From: Merismopedia glauca CCAP 1448/3
Lineage (GTDB): Bacteria; Cyanobacteriota; Cyanobacteriia; Cyanobacteriales; CCAP-1448
NCBI RefSeq assembly: GCF_003003775.1
Contig: NZ_PVWJ01000050.1
Coordinates: forward strand, 1-35,886
DNA length: 35,886 bases
Direction of reading: 5' to 3'
Shown: positions 27,349-35,817 of the stretch, piece after piece
Numbering within the stretch: the first letter of the stretch is position 1
Layout: every line of letters begins with the position of its first letter
Notes under the pieces: model-generated
What the model saw: only the letters and a program-made list of their open reading frames with translations
Databases searched by the model: none
What the model was told of the DNA's origin: nothing
Position numbers and translations under genes: made by a program

Positions 27349-28173
27349 ATGAGTTGGGAAGGTAATTTAAAGCTAGAATTTGCTTGTCGAGATGGAAGTA
27401 CGCAGCTAGTTTTAGATTACTCTCAAGCACCGTTGAAGGTGCAAAGACCGTTTTATCCAGAAGGAAATGAGGTTTGTCACAGTACGATTTTGCATACAGC
27501 CGGTGGGGTTGTGGGAGGCGATCGCCTCAACTTAAATCTCCATCTTTCTCCCCAAAGTCAAGCTTTAGTGAGTACTGCCGCAGCCAATAAAATCTATGGC
27601 AGTAACGGGCAAATAGCGCTTCAAAATATCAAAATTCAGCTAGATTCTGAAGCTTGTTTGGAATGGCTGCCGCAAGAAACAATTGTATTTGATGGTGCAA
27701 TTTATCGACAGAATTTAACTGTAGAATTAGCCCCGCAAGCGAGTTGGTTGGGATGGGAAATTACTAGATTTGGGAGAACTGCGCGGGGAGAAAAGTTTGT
27801 TTCGGGAGATTGGCGATCGCATACTGAAGTTTGGCAAGCTGGACAACCTTTGTGGATTGACCGACAATGGTTACCTGGAGACGTATCTGCGCTCGAAAGT
27901 CCTCACGGTTTGGCTGGATGCGCGATCGCTGGTAGTATGGCATGGATTGGCAGTGCTGTGACTCCAGAAATGGTAGCTGAAGCCAGGAAGTTATGGGTGT
28001 CTTCCCCATACGGCTCTCAAGCAGGCGTAACTCGACTAGAGCGCGGGATGTTGTGTCGCTATCTGGGGAATGACATCGCTGAAGTTCGTAACTGGTTCAT
28101 TAGCGTCTGGCAGCTTCTCAGACCGTTTTATTTAGCTAGAAATATCTGTTTACCGAGAGTTTGGCAACTTTAA
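27349..28173 (+). CDS. ureD: Urease accessory protein UreD
   Basis: A 274-residue chaperone (UreD/UreH) that binds the urease apoenzyme and helps UreF and UreG load nickel and carbon dioxide. Family features are [29 protein letters not shown] near residues 35-63, [12 protein letters not shown], and [12 protein letters not shown]. The end ([15 protein letters not shown]) is also typical. ureA follows after 2 nt. UreD shares nickel use with the Hox operon on the other side of the divergent region, but the two maturation pathways are separate. Confidence 0.95.
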   Translation: MSWEGNLKLEFACRDGSTQLVLDYSQAPLKVQRPFYPEGNEVCHSTILHTAGGVVGGDRLNLNLHLSPQSQALVSTAAANKIYGSNGQIALQNIKIQLDSEACLEWLPQETIVFDGAIYRQNLTVELAPQASWLGWEITRFGRTARGEKFVSGDWRSHTEVWQAGQPLWIDRQWLPGDVSALESPHGLAGCAIAGSMAWIGSAVTPEMVAEARKLWVSSPYGSQAGVTRLERGMLCRYLGNDIAEVRNWFISVWQLLRPFYLARNICLPRVWQL

Positions 28174-28175
28174 GT

Positions 28176-28478
28176 ATGCAACTAACACCTCAAGAAAAAG
28201 ATAAACTCCTAATTTTCACTGCTGGTCTAGTCGCAGAAAGACGCAAAAATAGAGGCTTAAAGCTGAATTATCCAGAAGCTGTTGCCTACATTTCGGCAGC
28301 GATTCTAGAGGGTGCTAGAGATGGTAGCACGGTGGCAGAATTGATGACTTACGGTACAACTTTACTGACTAAAGATGATGTGATGGAAGGGATCGCGGAA
28401 ATGTTGCTAGAAGTGCAAGTAGAAGCTACTTTCCCCGATGGAACTAAGTTAGTTACAGTGCATCATCCTATTCGTTAA
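28176..28478 (+). CDS. ureA: Urease gamma subunit UreA
   Basis: The small structural subunit of urease, 100 residues starting [23 protein letters not shown] and ending [11 protein letters not shown], with the family core [13 protein letters not shown] and ILEGARDG. The ATG at 28176, 2 nt after the ureD stop, gives the standard length; an upstream in-frame TTG inside ureD is not needed. ureB and ureC, which usually follow, are absent; a heptamer array begins 35 nt downstream. Confidence 0.96.
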   Translation: MQLTPQEKDKLLIFTAGLVAERRKNRGLKLNYPEAVAYISAAILEGARDGSTVAELMTYGTTLLTKDDVMEGIAEMLLEVQVEATFPDGTKLVTVHHPIR

Positions 28479-28512
28479 GTACCTGTGCCAAATTAATTTA
28501 ACATTTTGGTAA

Positions 28513-28575
28513 GTAACGAGTAACGAGTAACGAGTAACGAGTAACGAGTAACGAGTAACGAGTAACGAGTAGCGA
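28513..28575. repeat. Tandem heptamer GTAACGA x8 plus one variant
   Basis: Eight exact copies of GTAACGA (28513-28568) are followed by one variant, GTAGCGA. The array lies directly downstream of ureA. Confidence 0.96.
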
Positions 28576-28691
28576 CTGAAGTACATAGCCCACCTCATGT
28601 AAATATACAAATAATTTTGCCTACCTACTTAAGCGATCGCTCTTTTCTCACCCCGTCAGCCTATCCAATTGACCTATTCAGTGCTGAAAAC

Positions 28692-28712
28692 GATTCCCGA
28701 CTCCCGACTCCC
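28692..28712. repeat. Short heptamer array GA(T/C)TCCC x3
   Basis: GATTCCC, GACTCCC, GACTCCC in direct succession. The unit resembles the ACTCCCT units found in frame at 30856-30883. Confidence 0.7.
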
Positions 28713-28821
28713 TAAACACCAGTGCAGGTCGGACTTATGCAAGAGGTCTAGTCTAGTATTCAGACATGAGCATCATATTTTTCTCAGAGTGACAGAAGAG
28801 GCTTAGGGAGATTCGGAATAG

Positions 28822-31119
28822 ATGACAGAACTAAGGGTTAACTTAACTAACTGCGACCAAGAACCAATTCACATTCCAGGGCTAATTCAGCCTCACGGTG
28901 TTTTGTTGGTTCTCAAAGAGCTAAAACTCGAAATTATCCAAGTTAGCCATAACACTTCTGAGTTGCTCGGTCATCAGCCTCAAGAATTACTGGGTAAACC
29001 CTTGTCAGATCTGCTCGATGCCAAGCAAATTGCGGCTATCTGGCAATGCCTGTCAGTAGAATTTGAGAGTATCAATCCCTTAAATATATCCATCAAAGGT
29101 CAAACCAAACCCCTGCGTTTTGATGGCATCGTTTATCGCTGGGATAGCGCGATCGTTCTGGAACTGGAGCCGAAAAAGGCGCGACAGAAAACAGACTTCT
29201 TTGATTTTTACCAGCGCGTCAGAGGAACAATTACCAAGATCCAAAAAGCACCTACATTGCTAGAAATGTGCCAGATTGTGGTCAAAGAAGTGCGAAGAAT
29301 CACTGAGTTTGAGCGCGTTATGGTCTATCGGTTTGACACCGAAGGTGCTGGTAGCATCATTGCCGAAGATAAGCCAGATGGGGCGACTCCCTATCTAGAC
29401 TTACACTATCCCGCTAGCGACATTCCCCAACAAGCCAGACAGCTATACACCCTCAACTGGCTGCGGTTAATCCCAGATGTCAATTATCAACCCGTAGAGT
29501 TAATTCCAGCGAACAATCCCGCAACCGATCGCCCGCTAGATATGAGTTTGTCGGTGTTAAGGAGCGCGTCTCCGATTCATATTGAGTATCTTCAAAATAT
29601 GGGCGTGACCGCTTCTATGTCCATCTCACTGATTCAAGATCGGAAATTATGGGGACTGATTGCCTGCCATCACTCGTCACCCAAGTATGTTCCCTATGGG
29701 GTGCGAACGGCTTGTGAGTTCATTGGACAGGTGATGTCGCTAGAACTGGCAACTAAGGAAGCCAACGAAGACTTGGATTACAAAGTGCGTTTGCAGTCGC
29801 TGCTAACCAAGTTTGTCGAATCCCTGTCCCAATTTGAATCCTTCCTAGATGGGATCGTGCAACTGGAATCAAACTTGCTGGATCTGGTGAGTGCGTCAGG
29901 AGCAGTGGTTTGTCTGGGCGAAGGCAAAGCCAAACGTTGCATTCACATCGGTGAAACGCCTCCAGAAGCGGCTCTGCCTGCTTTGCTAGACTGGCTCAAA
30001 CATGAGATACAACTAAATAATCTGTTTCACACGCGATCGCTGTCTCAGGTTTATCCACCAGCAGAGGAATTTAAGGGAATCGCTAGTGGGTTGTTAGCCC
30101 TGGCAATTTCTCAAGTTCACCAAAATTACATTCTCTGGTTTCGTCCTGAAGTGATGCAAACGATTAAATGGGGTGGAAATCCCAATAAAGCGGTAGAAGC
30201 TCTAGAGGATGGCAGTTTGCAGCTACATCCTCGGAAATCATTTACCTTGTGGCAGGAAACGGTCAATGGCTATGCGCTGCCCTGGAAAACTTGTGAAATC
30301 GAAGCCGTTGCCGAACTGCGGAGTTTGCTCGTTGGCGTTATTCTCAGACAGGCAGACGAACTAGCAGCCGTTAATATAGAGTTGAAACGTAGTAACGACG
30401 AACTAGATTCCTTTGCCTACATCGCCTCCCACGATCTTAAGGAACCTCTGCGGGGAATTCATAACTATGCCAATTTCTTGATGGAAGATTACGCCGAAGT
30501 GTTAGATGAAGACGGGATTAGAAAGCTGCAAACCTTGGTGCGGCTAACCCAGCGCCTGGAAAACCTAATTAACTCCCTGTTGCACTTCTCCCGCCTAGGA
30601 CGCACCGAACTCTCTTGGCAAACAGTAAATTTGAATGCTTTAGTCCAACAGGCGATCGCTACTTTGAAGATGAGCCAACAACATAGTTCCGTCCAGTTTC
30701 GTCTGCCTCGCCCTTTACCCACAATCAAGGGCGATCGCACTCAACTCAATGAATTATTCACCAACCTACTGAGCAACGCCAGCAAGTATAACAACAGCCC
30801 CGAAAAATGGGTAGAAATAGGTTTTATAGATAATAGCGCCAGAAAAGCGCCCGCCACTCCCTATTCCCAACTTCCTACTCCCTATACTTTCTACGTTCGC
30901 GACAACGGCATCAGCATTCCCCAAGAACACCTAGACAAGATTTTTCAGATTTTCCGTCGCTTGCACGGACGGGACGAGTATGGCGGTGGCACTGGGGTAG
31001 GTTTAACCATTGCGCGCAAGATAGTAGAACGACATGGCGGCGAGATATGGGTAGAATCTATGGCTAATCAAGGCAGCACATTTTACTTCACTCTACCCAG
31101 GGAGGCAATGGATGACTAG
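28822..31119 (+). CDS. Bacteriophytochrome-type sensor histidine kinase
   Basis: A 765-residue red/far-red photoreceptor kinase. Order: PAS (about 1-115, with C11 in TNCDQEPIHIPGLIQPHG), GAF (about 140-310, with PASDIP at 197-202), PHY (to about 505, with the tongue motif PRKSF at 470-474), HisKA (H537 in ASHDLKEPLRG) and HATPase (DNGISIP, GTGVGLTIA). The Cys that binds phycocyanobilin in Cph1-type phytochromes is Ile252 here (LRSASPIH), with His253 kept; the N-terminal Cys is the biliverdin-binding position of BphP/CphB types. It therefore probably binds biliverdin. The ATPase domain contains a Pro/Tyr-rich insert encoded by degenerate heptamers. The next gene, a receiver, overlaps by 8 nt. 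Confidence 0.93.
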   Translation: MTELRVNLTNCDQEPIHIPGLIQPHGVLLVLKELKLEIIQVSHNTSELLGHQPQELLGKPLSDLLDAKQIAAIWQCLSVEFESINPLNISIKGQTKPLRFDGIVYRWDSAIVLELEPKKARQKTDFFDFYQRVRGTITKIQKAPTLLEMCQIVVKEVRRITEFERVMVYRFDTEGAGSIIAEDKPDGATPYLDLHYPASDIPQQARQLYTLNWLRLIPDVNYQPVELIPANNPATDRPLDMSLSVLRSASPIHIEYLQNMGVTASMSISLIQDRKLWGLIACHHSSPKYVPYGVRTACEFIGQVMSLELATKEANEDLDYKVRLQSLLTKFVESLSQFESFLDGIVQLESNLLDLVSASGAVVCLGEGKAKRCIHIGETPPEAALPALLDWLKHEIQLNNLFHTRSLSQVYPPAEEFKGIASGLLALAISQVHQNYILWFRPEVMQTIKWGGNPNKAVEALEDGSLQLHPRKSFTLWQETVNGYALPWKTCEIEAVAELRSLLVGVILRQADELAAVNIELKRSNDELDSFAYIASHDLKEPLRGIHNYANFLMEDYAEVLDEDGIRKLQTLVRLTQRLENLINSLLHFSRLGRTELSWQTVNLNALVQQAIATLKMSQQHSSVQFRLPRPLPTIKGDRTQLNELFTNLLSNASKYNNSPEKWVEIGFIDNSARKAPATPYSQLPTPYTFYVRDNGISIPQEHLDKIFQIFRRLHGRDEYGGGTGVGLTIARKIVERHGGEIWVESMANQGSTFYFTLPREAMDD
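30856..30883. repeat. In-frame degenerate heptamer array in the phytochrome kinase
   Basis: ACTCCCT, ATTCCCA, ACTTCCT, ACTCCCT in succession, encoding most of TPYSQLPTPY (residues 679-688) between two strands of the HATPase domain. It resembles the intergenic array at 28692-28712. Confidence 0.65.
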
Positions 31120-31585
31120 TACTTTAGCACCTCTACTCAGGCAAACTCCACCCTTATTGATTGTGGAAGATAGCGATGAAGATTTTGAAGCCTTAATGCG
31201 ATTTCTGCGACGCTCTCCCCTGGTTATCCCCGTCGAACGCTGCATGAATGGCGAGCAAGCATTAGCTTTTCTTCACCATACCGACCAGTACGCTAATTGC
31301 GATCACTTCCCCCGTCCCGGCATGATTCTACTAGACCTAAACTTGCCTGGAATCGATGGGCGAGAAGTGTTGCGTCGGCTCAAACTCGACCATAACTTAA
31401 AAACTATTCCTGTGGTCATCTTTACCACGTCAAATCACCCCAATGATATTGAAACCTGTTACCAGCAAGGAGCTAATAGCTATATCATTAAACCAATTGA
31501 TATTAACCAACTAAAACGAAATGTTCAGACGCTGGTGGATTATTGGTTTGAAGTGACTAGGCTCCCTGATGGCTCCGCAGACTAA
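31112..31585 (+). CDS. Rcp1-type response regulator
   Basis: A 157-residue single-domain receiver of the type paired with cyanobacterial phytochromes. It has the acidic pair in IVEDSDEDFEAL, phosphoacceptor Asp in MILLDLNLPGIDGREVL, Thr in VIFTTSNHP and Lys in YIIKPI. The longer insertion before the phosphoacceptor (HHTDQYANCDHFPRPG) is typical of Rcp1 proteins. The start codon overlaps the kinase stop (ATGACTAG), so it is probably co-translated and is the direct phosphoacceptor of that kinase. Confidence 0.94.
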   Translation: MTSTLAPLLRQTPPLLIVEDSDEDFEALMRFLRRSPLVIPVERCMNGEQALAFLHHTDQYANCDHFPRPGMILLDLNLPGIDGREVLRRLKLDHNLKTIPVVIFTTSNHPNDIETCYQQGANSYIIKPIDINQLKRNVQTLVDYWFEVTRLPDGSAD

Positions 31586-31587
31586 TT

Positions 31588-34494
31588 ATGAGTCAGATTC
31601 AGCGTACTGTTTTAATCATTGATGATTCTCCCGAAGATCGCCAGCTATATCGGCGGTATCTCTTGCAGGATAGGGATTACCACTACACCATTTGGGAAGC
31701 ACAATTGGGTCAAGAAGGATTAGAGTTATGGCAGCGTTACCAACCAGATGTAGTTTTGCTGGATTACCGCTTGCCAGATTTAGATGGACTGGAGTTGCTG
31801 GCTCAAATACCGATCCAGATGCCGCATCCCTGCTTACCCGTAATTATGATTACAGGGCAGGGAAATGAAGCGATCGCCGTCCAAGCAATGAAAGCTGGTG
31901 CCCAAGACTATTTGCTCAAAGAGCAGATAACCCCAGATAGTTTGCATCTAGCACTGAATAGGACGATTGAAACCGTGCGGTTACGCACCCAACTGCAACA
32001 GCGCCTCGAACGAGAGCGGCTAGTGGCGCAGATTACTCAGCAAATTTATCAATCGCTGGAACTAGATGAAATTCTCCAGACAACTGTGACAGAGGTGCGG
32101 CAGTTTCTCAAAACCGATCGGGTGCTAATTTTTCGCTTACAGTCAGAGGGCTGGGGTCAGGTAACTAAAGAATCTGTCAGAACTGACTGTATACCCCTGC
32201 TGTCCACCAGCCTCCATGACCCCTGTTTGAACGAACACTACATCGAATCCTTCCGTCAAGGATTAATCACCGTCAAACCCGATATTTACGATAGCAGCAT
32301 CGATCCCTGTCATGTGGAACTCCTAGCTCAGTTGCAGGTACGAGCCAATCTAGTCGTGCCGATTCTCCAAGACAAGCAATTATGGGGGATGCTGATTGTC
32401 CATCATTGTACAGCCCCTCGCCAGTGGCAATCTTTAGAAATTGATTTGCTCAAAGAATTAGCCACTCATGTGGGCATTGCCTTGCAACAGGCAGAACTTT
32501 ATCAGCAAGCCCAGAGCGAACTGGTTGAGCGCAGACGGGCAGAACTGGCATTGCGGGAAAATCAGGTTCAGCTTCAGCAGCAACTGGCGGAAATTGAAGC
32601 TATTTACCAGTCTGCCCCCATTGGCTTGAATGTCTTGGATACTGACCTTCGCTTTGTGCGGATCAATCAACGACTGGCGGAAATCAATGGGTTATCGGTT
32701 GCAGACCATATTGGGCGCACTGTGCGGGAATTACTTCCCGAGCTAGCAGATACTGCCGAACCGTTTCTCCGTGCCATCCTGGAAACTGGGGAACCCCAGT
32801 TGAATGTGGAAATTCAAGGTGAAACTCCGGCGCAACCTGGAGTACAACGCACTTGGCTAGAACACTTTTTGCCCTTGAAAAATGGCGATCGCACCATCGG
32901 CATCAGCACGGTTTGTGAAGAGATTACCGATCGCAAACTTGCCGAAGAGGCTCTGCGGGAAAGCCAGGAGCGCTATCAGTGTTTGGCAGAATTGATCCCG
33001 CAATTAGTCTGGACAGCCAGTGCAGAAGGAATGCTACTTGATGTCAATCAACGCTGGTCAGATTATACAGGTTTAACCCTTGCACAAGCACAAATCTGTG
33101 GCTGGGAAGCAGTGATTCATCCTGACGATCTACCTGTTCTGAGCCAACAATGGGCAGTGACTGTAGAAACTGGCACCCCCTATCAAGCCGAAGGTCGAAT
33201 GCGACGAGCCGATGGAGTGTATCGCTGGCATTTACATCAAGCAATACCTCAAAGGAACGAACGCAATCAAATTATTTGGTTTGGTACGGCAACAGACATA
33301 GAAGCTCAAAAACAACTAGAAATTGAGCGCGATCATCTGCTAGAACGGGAAAAAGCCGCACGGACTGAAGCTGAAAGAGCCAGCCGCCTCAAAGACGAGT
33401 TTTTAGCCATCTTGTCCCACGAGTTGCGATCGCCTCTCAACCCCATCTTAGGTTGGACTAAACTCCTGCAAACCCGCAAGTTTGATGCAGCCAAAACTGC
33501 TGAAGCTCTCTCTACAATTGAACGCAACGCCAAATTACAAACTCAACTAATTGATGACCTACTCGATGTGGCTCGGATTTTACGCGGCAAGCTAACTCTG
33601 AATGCAGCACCCATGAATTTAGTATTTATGATTGAGTCAGCTATTGAAACGGTTCAAACTGCGGCGGTAGCTAAATCAATTTCGCTCCACCCAGTGTTGC
33701 CTAATATTGGGCAGGTTTCGGGTGATTCTGTGCGTTTACAGCAAATAGTTTGGAATCTGCTCTCTAATGCCATTAAGTTCACCCCCAACGGTGGACAAGT
33801 AATGATAGAGCTAGAGCAAATAAACGATATGGCTCAAATTAAAGTGACAGACACTGGCAAAGGCATTAGTTCGGACTTCCTACCCCACATTTTTGAGTCT
33901 TTCCGTCAAGAGGATGCTTCCATTACCCGTCAGCATGGCGGTTTGGGGCTAGGGCTGGCGATCGTTTATAATCTAGTCGAAGCGCACGGGGGCACAATCT
34001 CGGCTGCCAGTCCAGGTCTGGGACAAGGAGCCACATTCACTGTCAGGCTACCTCTACTTAAGGTTGAACCCCAAAGCGATCGCCCTCATGACTCACTCAA
34101 CGGCGAACTTGACTTAACAGGCATCCGAGTTGTGCTGGTTGATGATGACCCCGATACCCGCGAGTTGCTCGCCTTCATACTCAAAGAGTATGGAGCAGAG
34201 GCAATGGTAGTAGCATCGGCGGGTGAAGTTTTGACACTCCTGGAATCCTTCAAACCTGATATCTTGGTTACTGATATTGGGATGCCAGATATGGACGGTT
34301 ATACGTTACTGAGGCAAGTACGTTCTCTACCACCCGAACGAGGAGGACAAGTTCCCGCGATCGCCACCACTGCCTATGCCAGAATGGAAGATCGGCAACA
34401 AGCACTGACAGCAGGTTTCCAAAAGCATATTGCCAAACCAATCGATCCGAGTAAGTTGGTTGCAGCGATCTCTGATTTGCTGAGCCAGAGGTAA
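31588..34494 (+). CDS. Hybrid histidine kinase REC-GAF-PAS-PAS-HK-REC with cyanobacteriochrome-like GAF
   Basis: A 968-residue soluble kinase, starting 2 nt after the Rcp1-type gene. Order: receiver (D59, K111); coiled linker; GAF (about 145-305); PAS (about 330-450); PAS with PAC (about 460-575); HisKA with H611 (LSHELRSPLNP); HATPase (NAIKFTPNGG, DTGKGIS, GLGLGLAIV); C-terminal receiver (D896, K950). The GAF has C241-H242 in CHVELLAQLQVRANLVVPI, the canonical chromophore Cys-His of cyanobacteriochromes, and D211-P-C213-L, close to the DXCF motif that supplies a second Cys in blue-absorbing types. It may therefore bind a bilin; this is unproven, since some related GAFs keep such residues without pigment. 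No membrane segment is visible. The first receiver may take phosphate from the upstream phytochrome. Confidence 0.9.
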   Translation: MSQIQRTVLIIDDSPEDRQLYRRYLLQDRDYHYTIWEAQLGQEGLELWQRYQPDVVLLDYRLPDLDGLELLAQIPIQMPHPCLPVIMITGQGNEAIAVQAMKAGAQDYLLKEQITPDSLHLALNRTIETVRLRTQLQQRLERERLVAQITQQIYQSLELDEILQTTVTEVRQFLKTDRVLIFRLQSEGWGQVTKESVRTDCIPLLSTSLHDPCLNEHYIESFRQGLITVKPDIYDSSIDPCHVELLAQLQVRANLVVPILQDKQLWGMLIVHHCTAPRQWQSLEIDLLKELATHVGIALQQAELYQQAQSELVERRRAELALRENQVQLQQQLAEIEAIYQSAPIGLNVLDTDLRFVRINQRLAEINGLSVADHIGRTVRELLPELADTAEPFLRAILETGEPQLNVEIQGETPAQPGVQRTWLEHFLPLKNGDRTIGISTVCEEITDRKLAEEALRESQERYQCLAELIPQLVWTASAEGMLLDVNQRWSDYTGLTLAQAQICGWEAVIHPDDLPVLSQQWAVTVETGTPYQAEGRMRRADGVYRWHLHQAIPQRNERNQIIWFGTATDIEAQKQLEIERDHLLEREKAARTEAERASRLKDEFLAILSHELRSPLNPILGWTKLLQTRKFDAAKTAEALSTIERNAKLQTQLIDDLLDVARILRGKLTLNAAPMNLVFMIESAIETVQTAAVAKSISLHPVLPNIGQVSGDSVRLQQIVWNLLSNAIKFTPNGGQVMIELEQINDMAQIKVTDTGKGISSDFLPHIFESFRQEDASITRQHGGLGLGLAIVYNLVEAHGGTISAASPGLGQGATFTVRLPLLKVEPQSDRPHDSLNGELDLTGIRVVLVDDDPDTRELLAFILKEYGAEAMVVASAGEVLTLLESFKPDILVTDIGMPDMDGYTLLRQVRSLPPERGGQVPAIATTAYARMEDRQQALTAGFQKHIAKPIDPSKLVAAISDLLSQR

Positions 34495-34806
34495 TACCAA
34501 ATTCCTAAATGTCTGCTATAGATGGTTGACACTCCAGACGCTACAAATTTTTGGTAGGGGACGGTCGCTGAAGGTCTGCCGTGCGACGACAGACCCGCGA
34601 CCTCCGCAACGCGTTGCGCCCCTACAGAGGATTAAAATGTAGAATAGCTGACTCATTTTTAATTACTTTAGATTAAGAGTAGTTTTGATTTGGAAACAAT
34701 TTTGGAAAATTACTTGTCGCTTTTGCTAAGAAATTGGTATACATAACAGTGGAGATGCATTTGGTATTTAAAGCTGCTGTTTGCGCCAAGCACTCCTAAA
34801 CTTTCA
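34495..34806. other. 312-nt intergenic region
   Basis: It contains the GTAGGGG...CCCCTAC repeat described separately. The rest is AT-rich and should include the promoter of the next gene. I recognise no gene or regulator site in it. Confidence 0.5.
34554..34625. repeat. GTAGGGG / CCCCTAC inverted-repeat element
   Basis: GTAGGGG (34554-34560) and CCCCTAC (34619-34625) bound a 72-bp GC-rich element in an AT-rich gap. Inside is the perfect 12-bp palindrome GCAACGCGTTGC (34606-34617). The right end TTGCGCCCCTAC is the same as in the hairpin at 24376-24403. Confidence 0.6.
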
Positions 34807-35817
34807 ATGTATAATTGCTCACTCAGCCTTGGTTACAGGTTTAATTTTATTTATAGCTCGCTCCTAGCAGCTTCTTTATGTTTACTTCCAGCAATTTCTG
34901 TCTTTGCCGAACCAGAAAAGGCTCTGTCTCCCAAAAAAGTTCCGACTCAAGAACTACCCAAAGTCACTCAGCCTGTCGAAAAACAAGATTTAGGCTGGTT
35001 AGAGCGAGTAGTTGATTTGCTATCTCCCCAATTAACCCAAACAGTTGTGTCTTTTGGGGTTAGTTCCTCACGGGTGAGTTTTCCTGACATATTAGCCAAT
35101 CTTCAGGATGTCGCTGGGAAAATGAGTGAAGACTTGACATCAATCGATCCTTTGGATAGTCCCCATCCTGTACCTTGGAGTTGGGTTTTAACGACTCAGG
35201 CTCAAGTGAGCGCTACCGAAAAGGTTGGGGTACGTTATTACCGTACACCTTCTCTCATCTCTCCAGACGGTAAATATGCCGCCTATAGCCGAGTTCAGAT
35301 GTATATTCAGCCAGAATTACATAGTTCTAGGGTACTAAGTACTCTATTTGTCGAAAACTTACAGACAGGGGAATTGGAAAGCATTGTTTCTGCTACTCGT
35401 CATAGTGATAGTGAGACGATTACCAAAGAACTGGGAGAAGAGGCAAATGCCGGACAAATCGCGATTTTGATCCCTATTTCTTGGTCACCCAAAGGCGATC
35501 GCCTCCTAGCTAGGCAATTTGAAGGAATATTTAGTACTTCTGATGCTTATGATGTAGCCTTAGTTTGGGATCGGCGCACTAATAAAACTACTACTATTAC
35601 CCCTCAAGAAGAAGGCTACGAAACCACTGTATTACTGGGTTGGAGTCAGCAGCATCCAGGACGAGTTCTATTCCAAACCAGTAACCTAGAAGATACGGAA
35701 GCTCCTCTGTGGGCAGTAGATTTAAAAGGGGATACTGTAGACGCTACCAGTGATGTACCAGTGGTCTTAGGAACTATTCTGAAGCCCTTATGGTCTGGCG
35801 CGCAACTGGATAAGTAA
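34807..35817 (+). CDS. Exported protein of unknown function
   Basis: A 336-residue protein that I do not recognise. Residues 12-35 form a signal sequence (SSLLAASLCLLPAISVFAEPE), so it is likely periplasmic. A Pro/Lys-rich linker (40-60) is followed by a mostly beta-type domain with two segments, LISPDGKYAAYSRVQMYI and ISWSPKGDRLLARQFEG, that resemble the strands of TolB- or WD-like beta-propeller blades. The length allows only a few blades, so a full propeller is uncertain. The 312-nt gap upstream suggests its own transcription unit. The stop is TAA at 35815-35817. Confidence 0.7.
   Translation: MYNCSLSLGYRFNFIYSSLLAASLCLLPAISVFAEPEKALSPKKVPTQELPKVTQPVEKQDLGWLERVVDLLSPQLTQTVVSFGVSSSRVSFPDILANLQDVAGKMSEDLTSIDPLDSPHPVPWSWVLTTQAQVSATEKVGVRYYRTPSLISPDGKYAAYSRVQMYIQPELHSSRVLSTLFVENLQTGELESIVSATRHSDSETITKELGEEANAGQIAILIPISWSPKGDRLLARQFEGIFSTSDAYDVALVWDRRTNKTTTITPQEEGYETTVLLGWSQQHPGRVLFQTSNLEDTEAPLWAVDLKGDTVDATSDVPVVLGTILKPLWSGAQLDK

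Larger units (their letters stand above)
28479..28821. other. 343-nt intergenic region with heptamer arrays
   Basis: It holds the GTAACGA array and a short GATTCCC/GACTCCC array (28692-28712). The last 100 nt contain no repeat that I can see and should carry the promoter of the phytochrome operon; AGGGAG lies about 11 nt before the ATG at 28822. No gene is visible. Confidence 0.6.
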
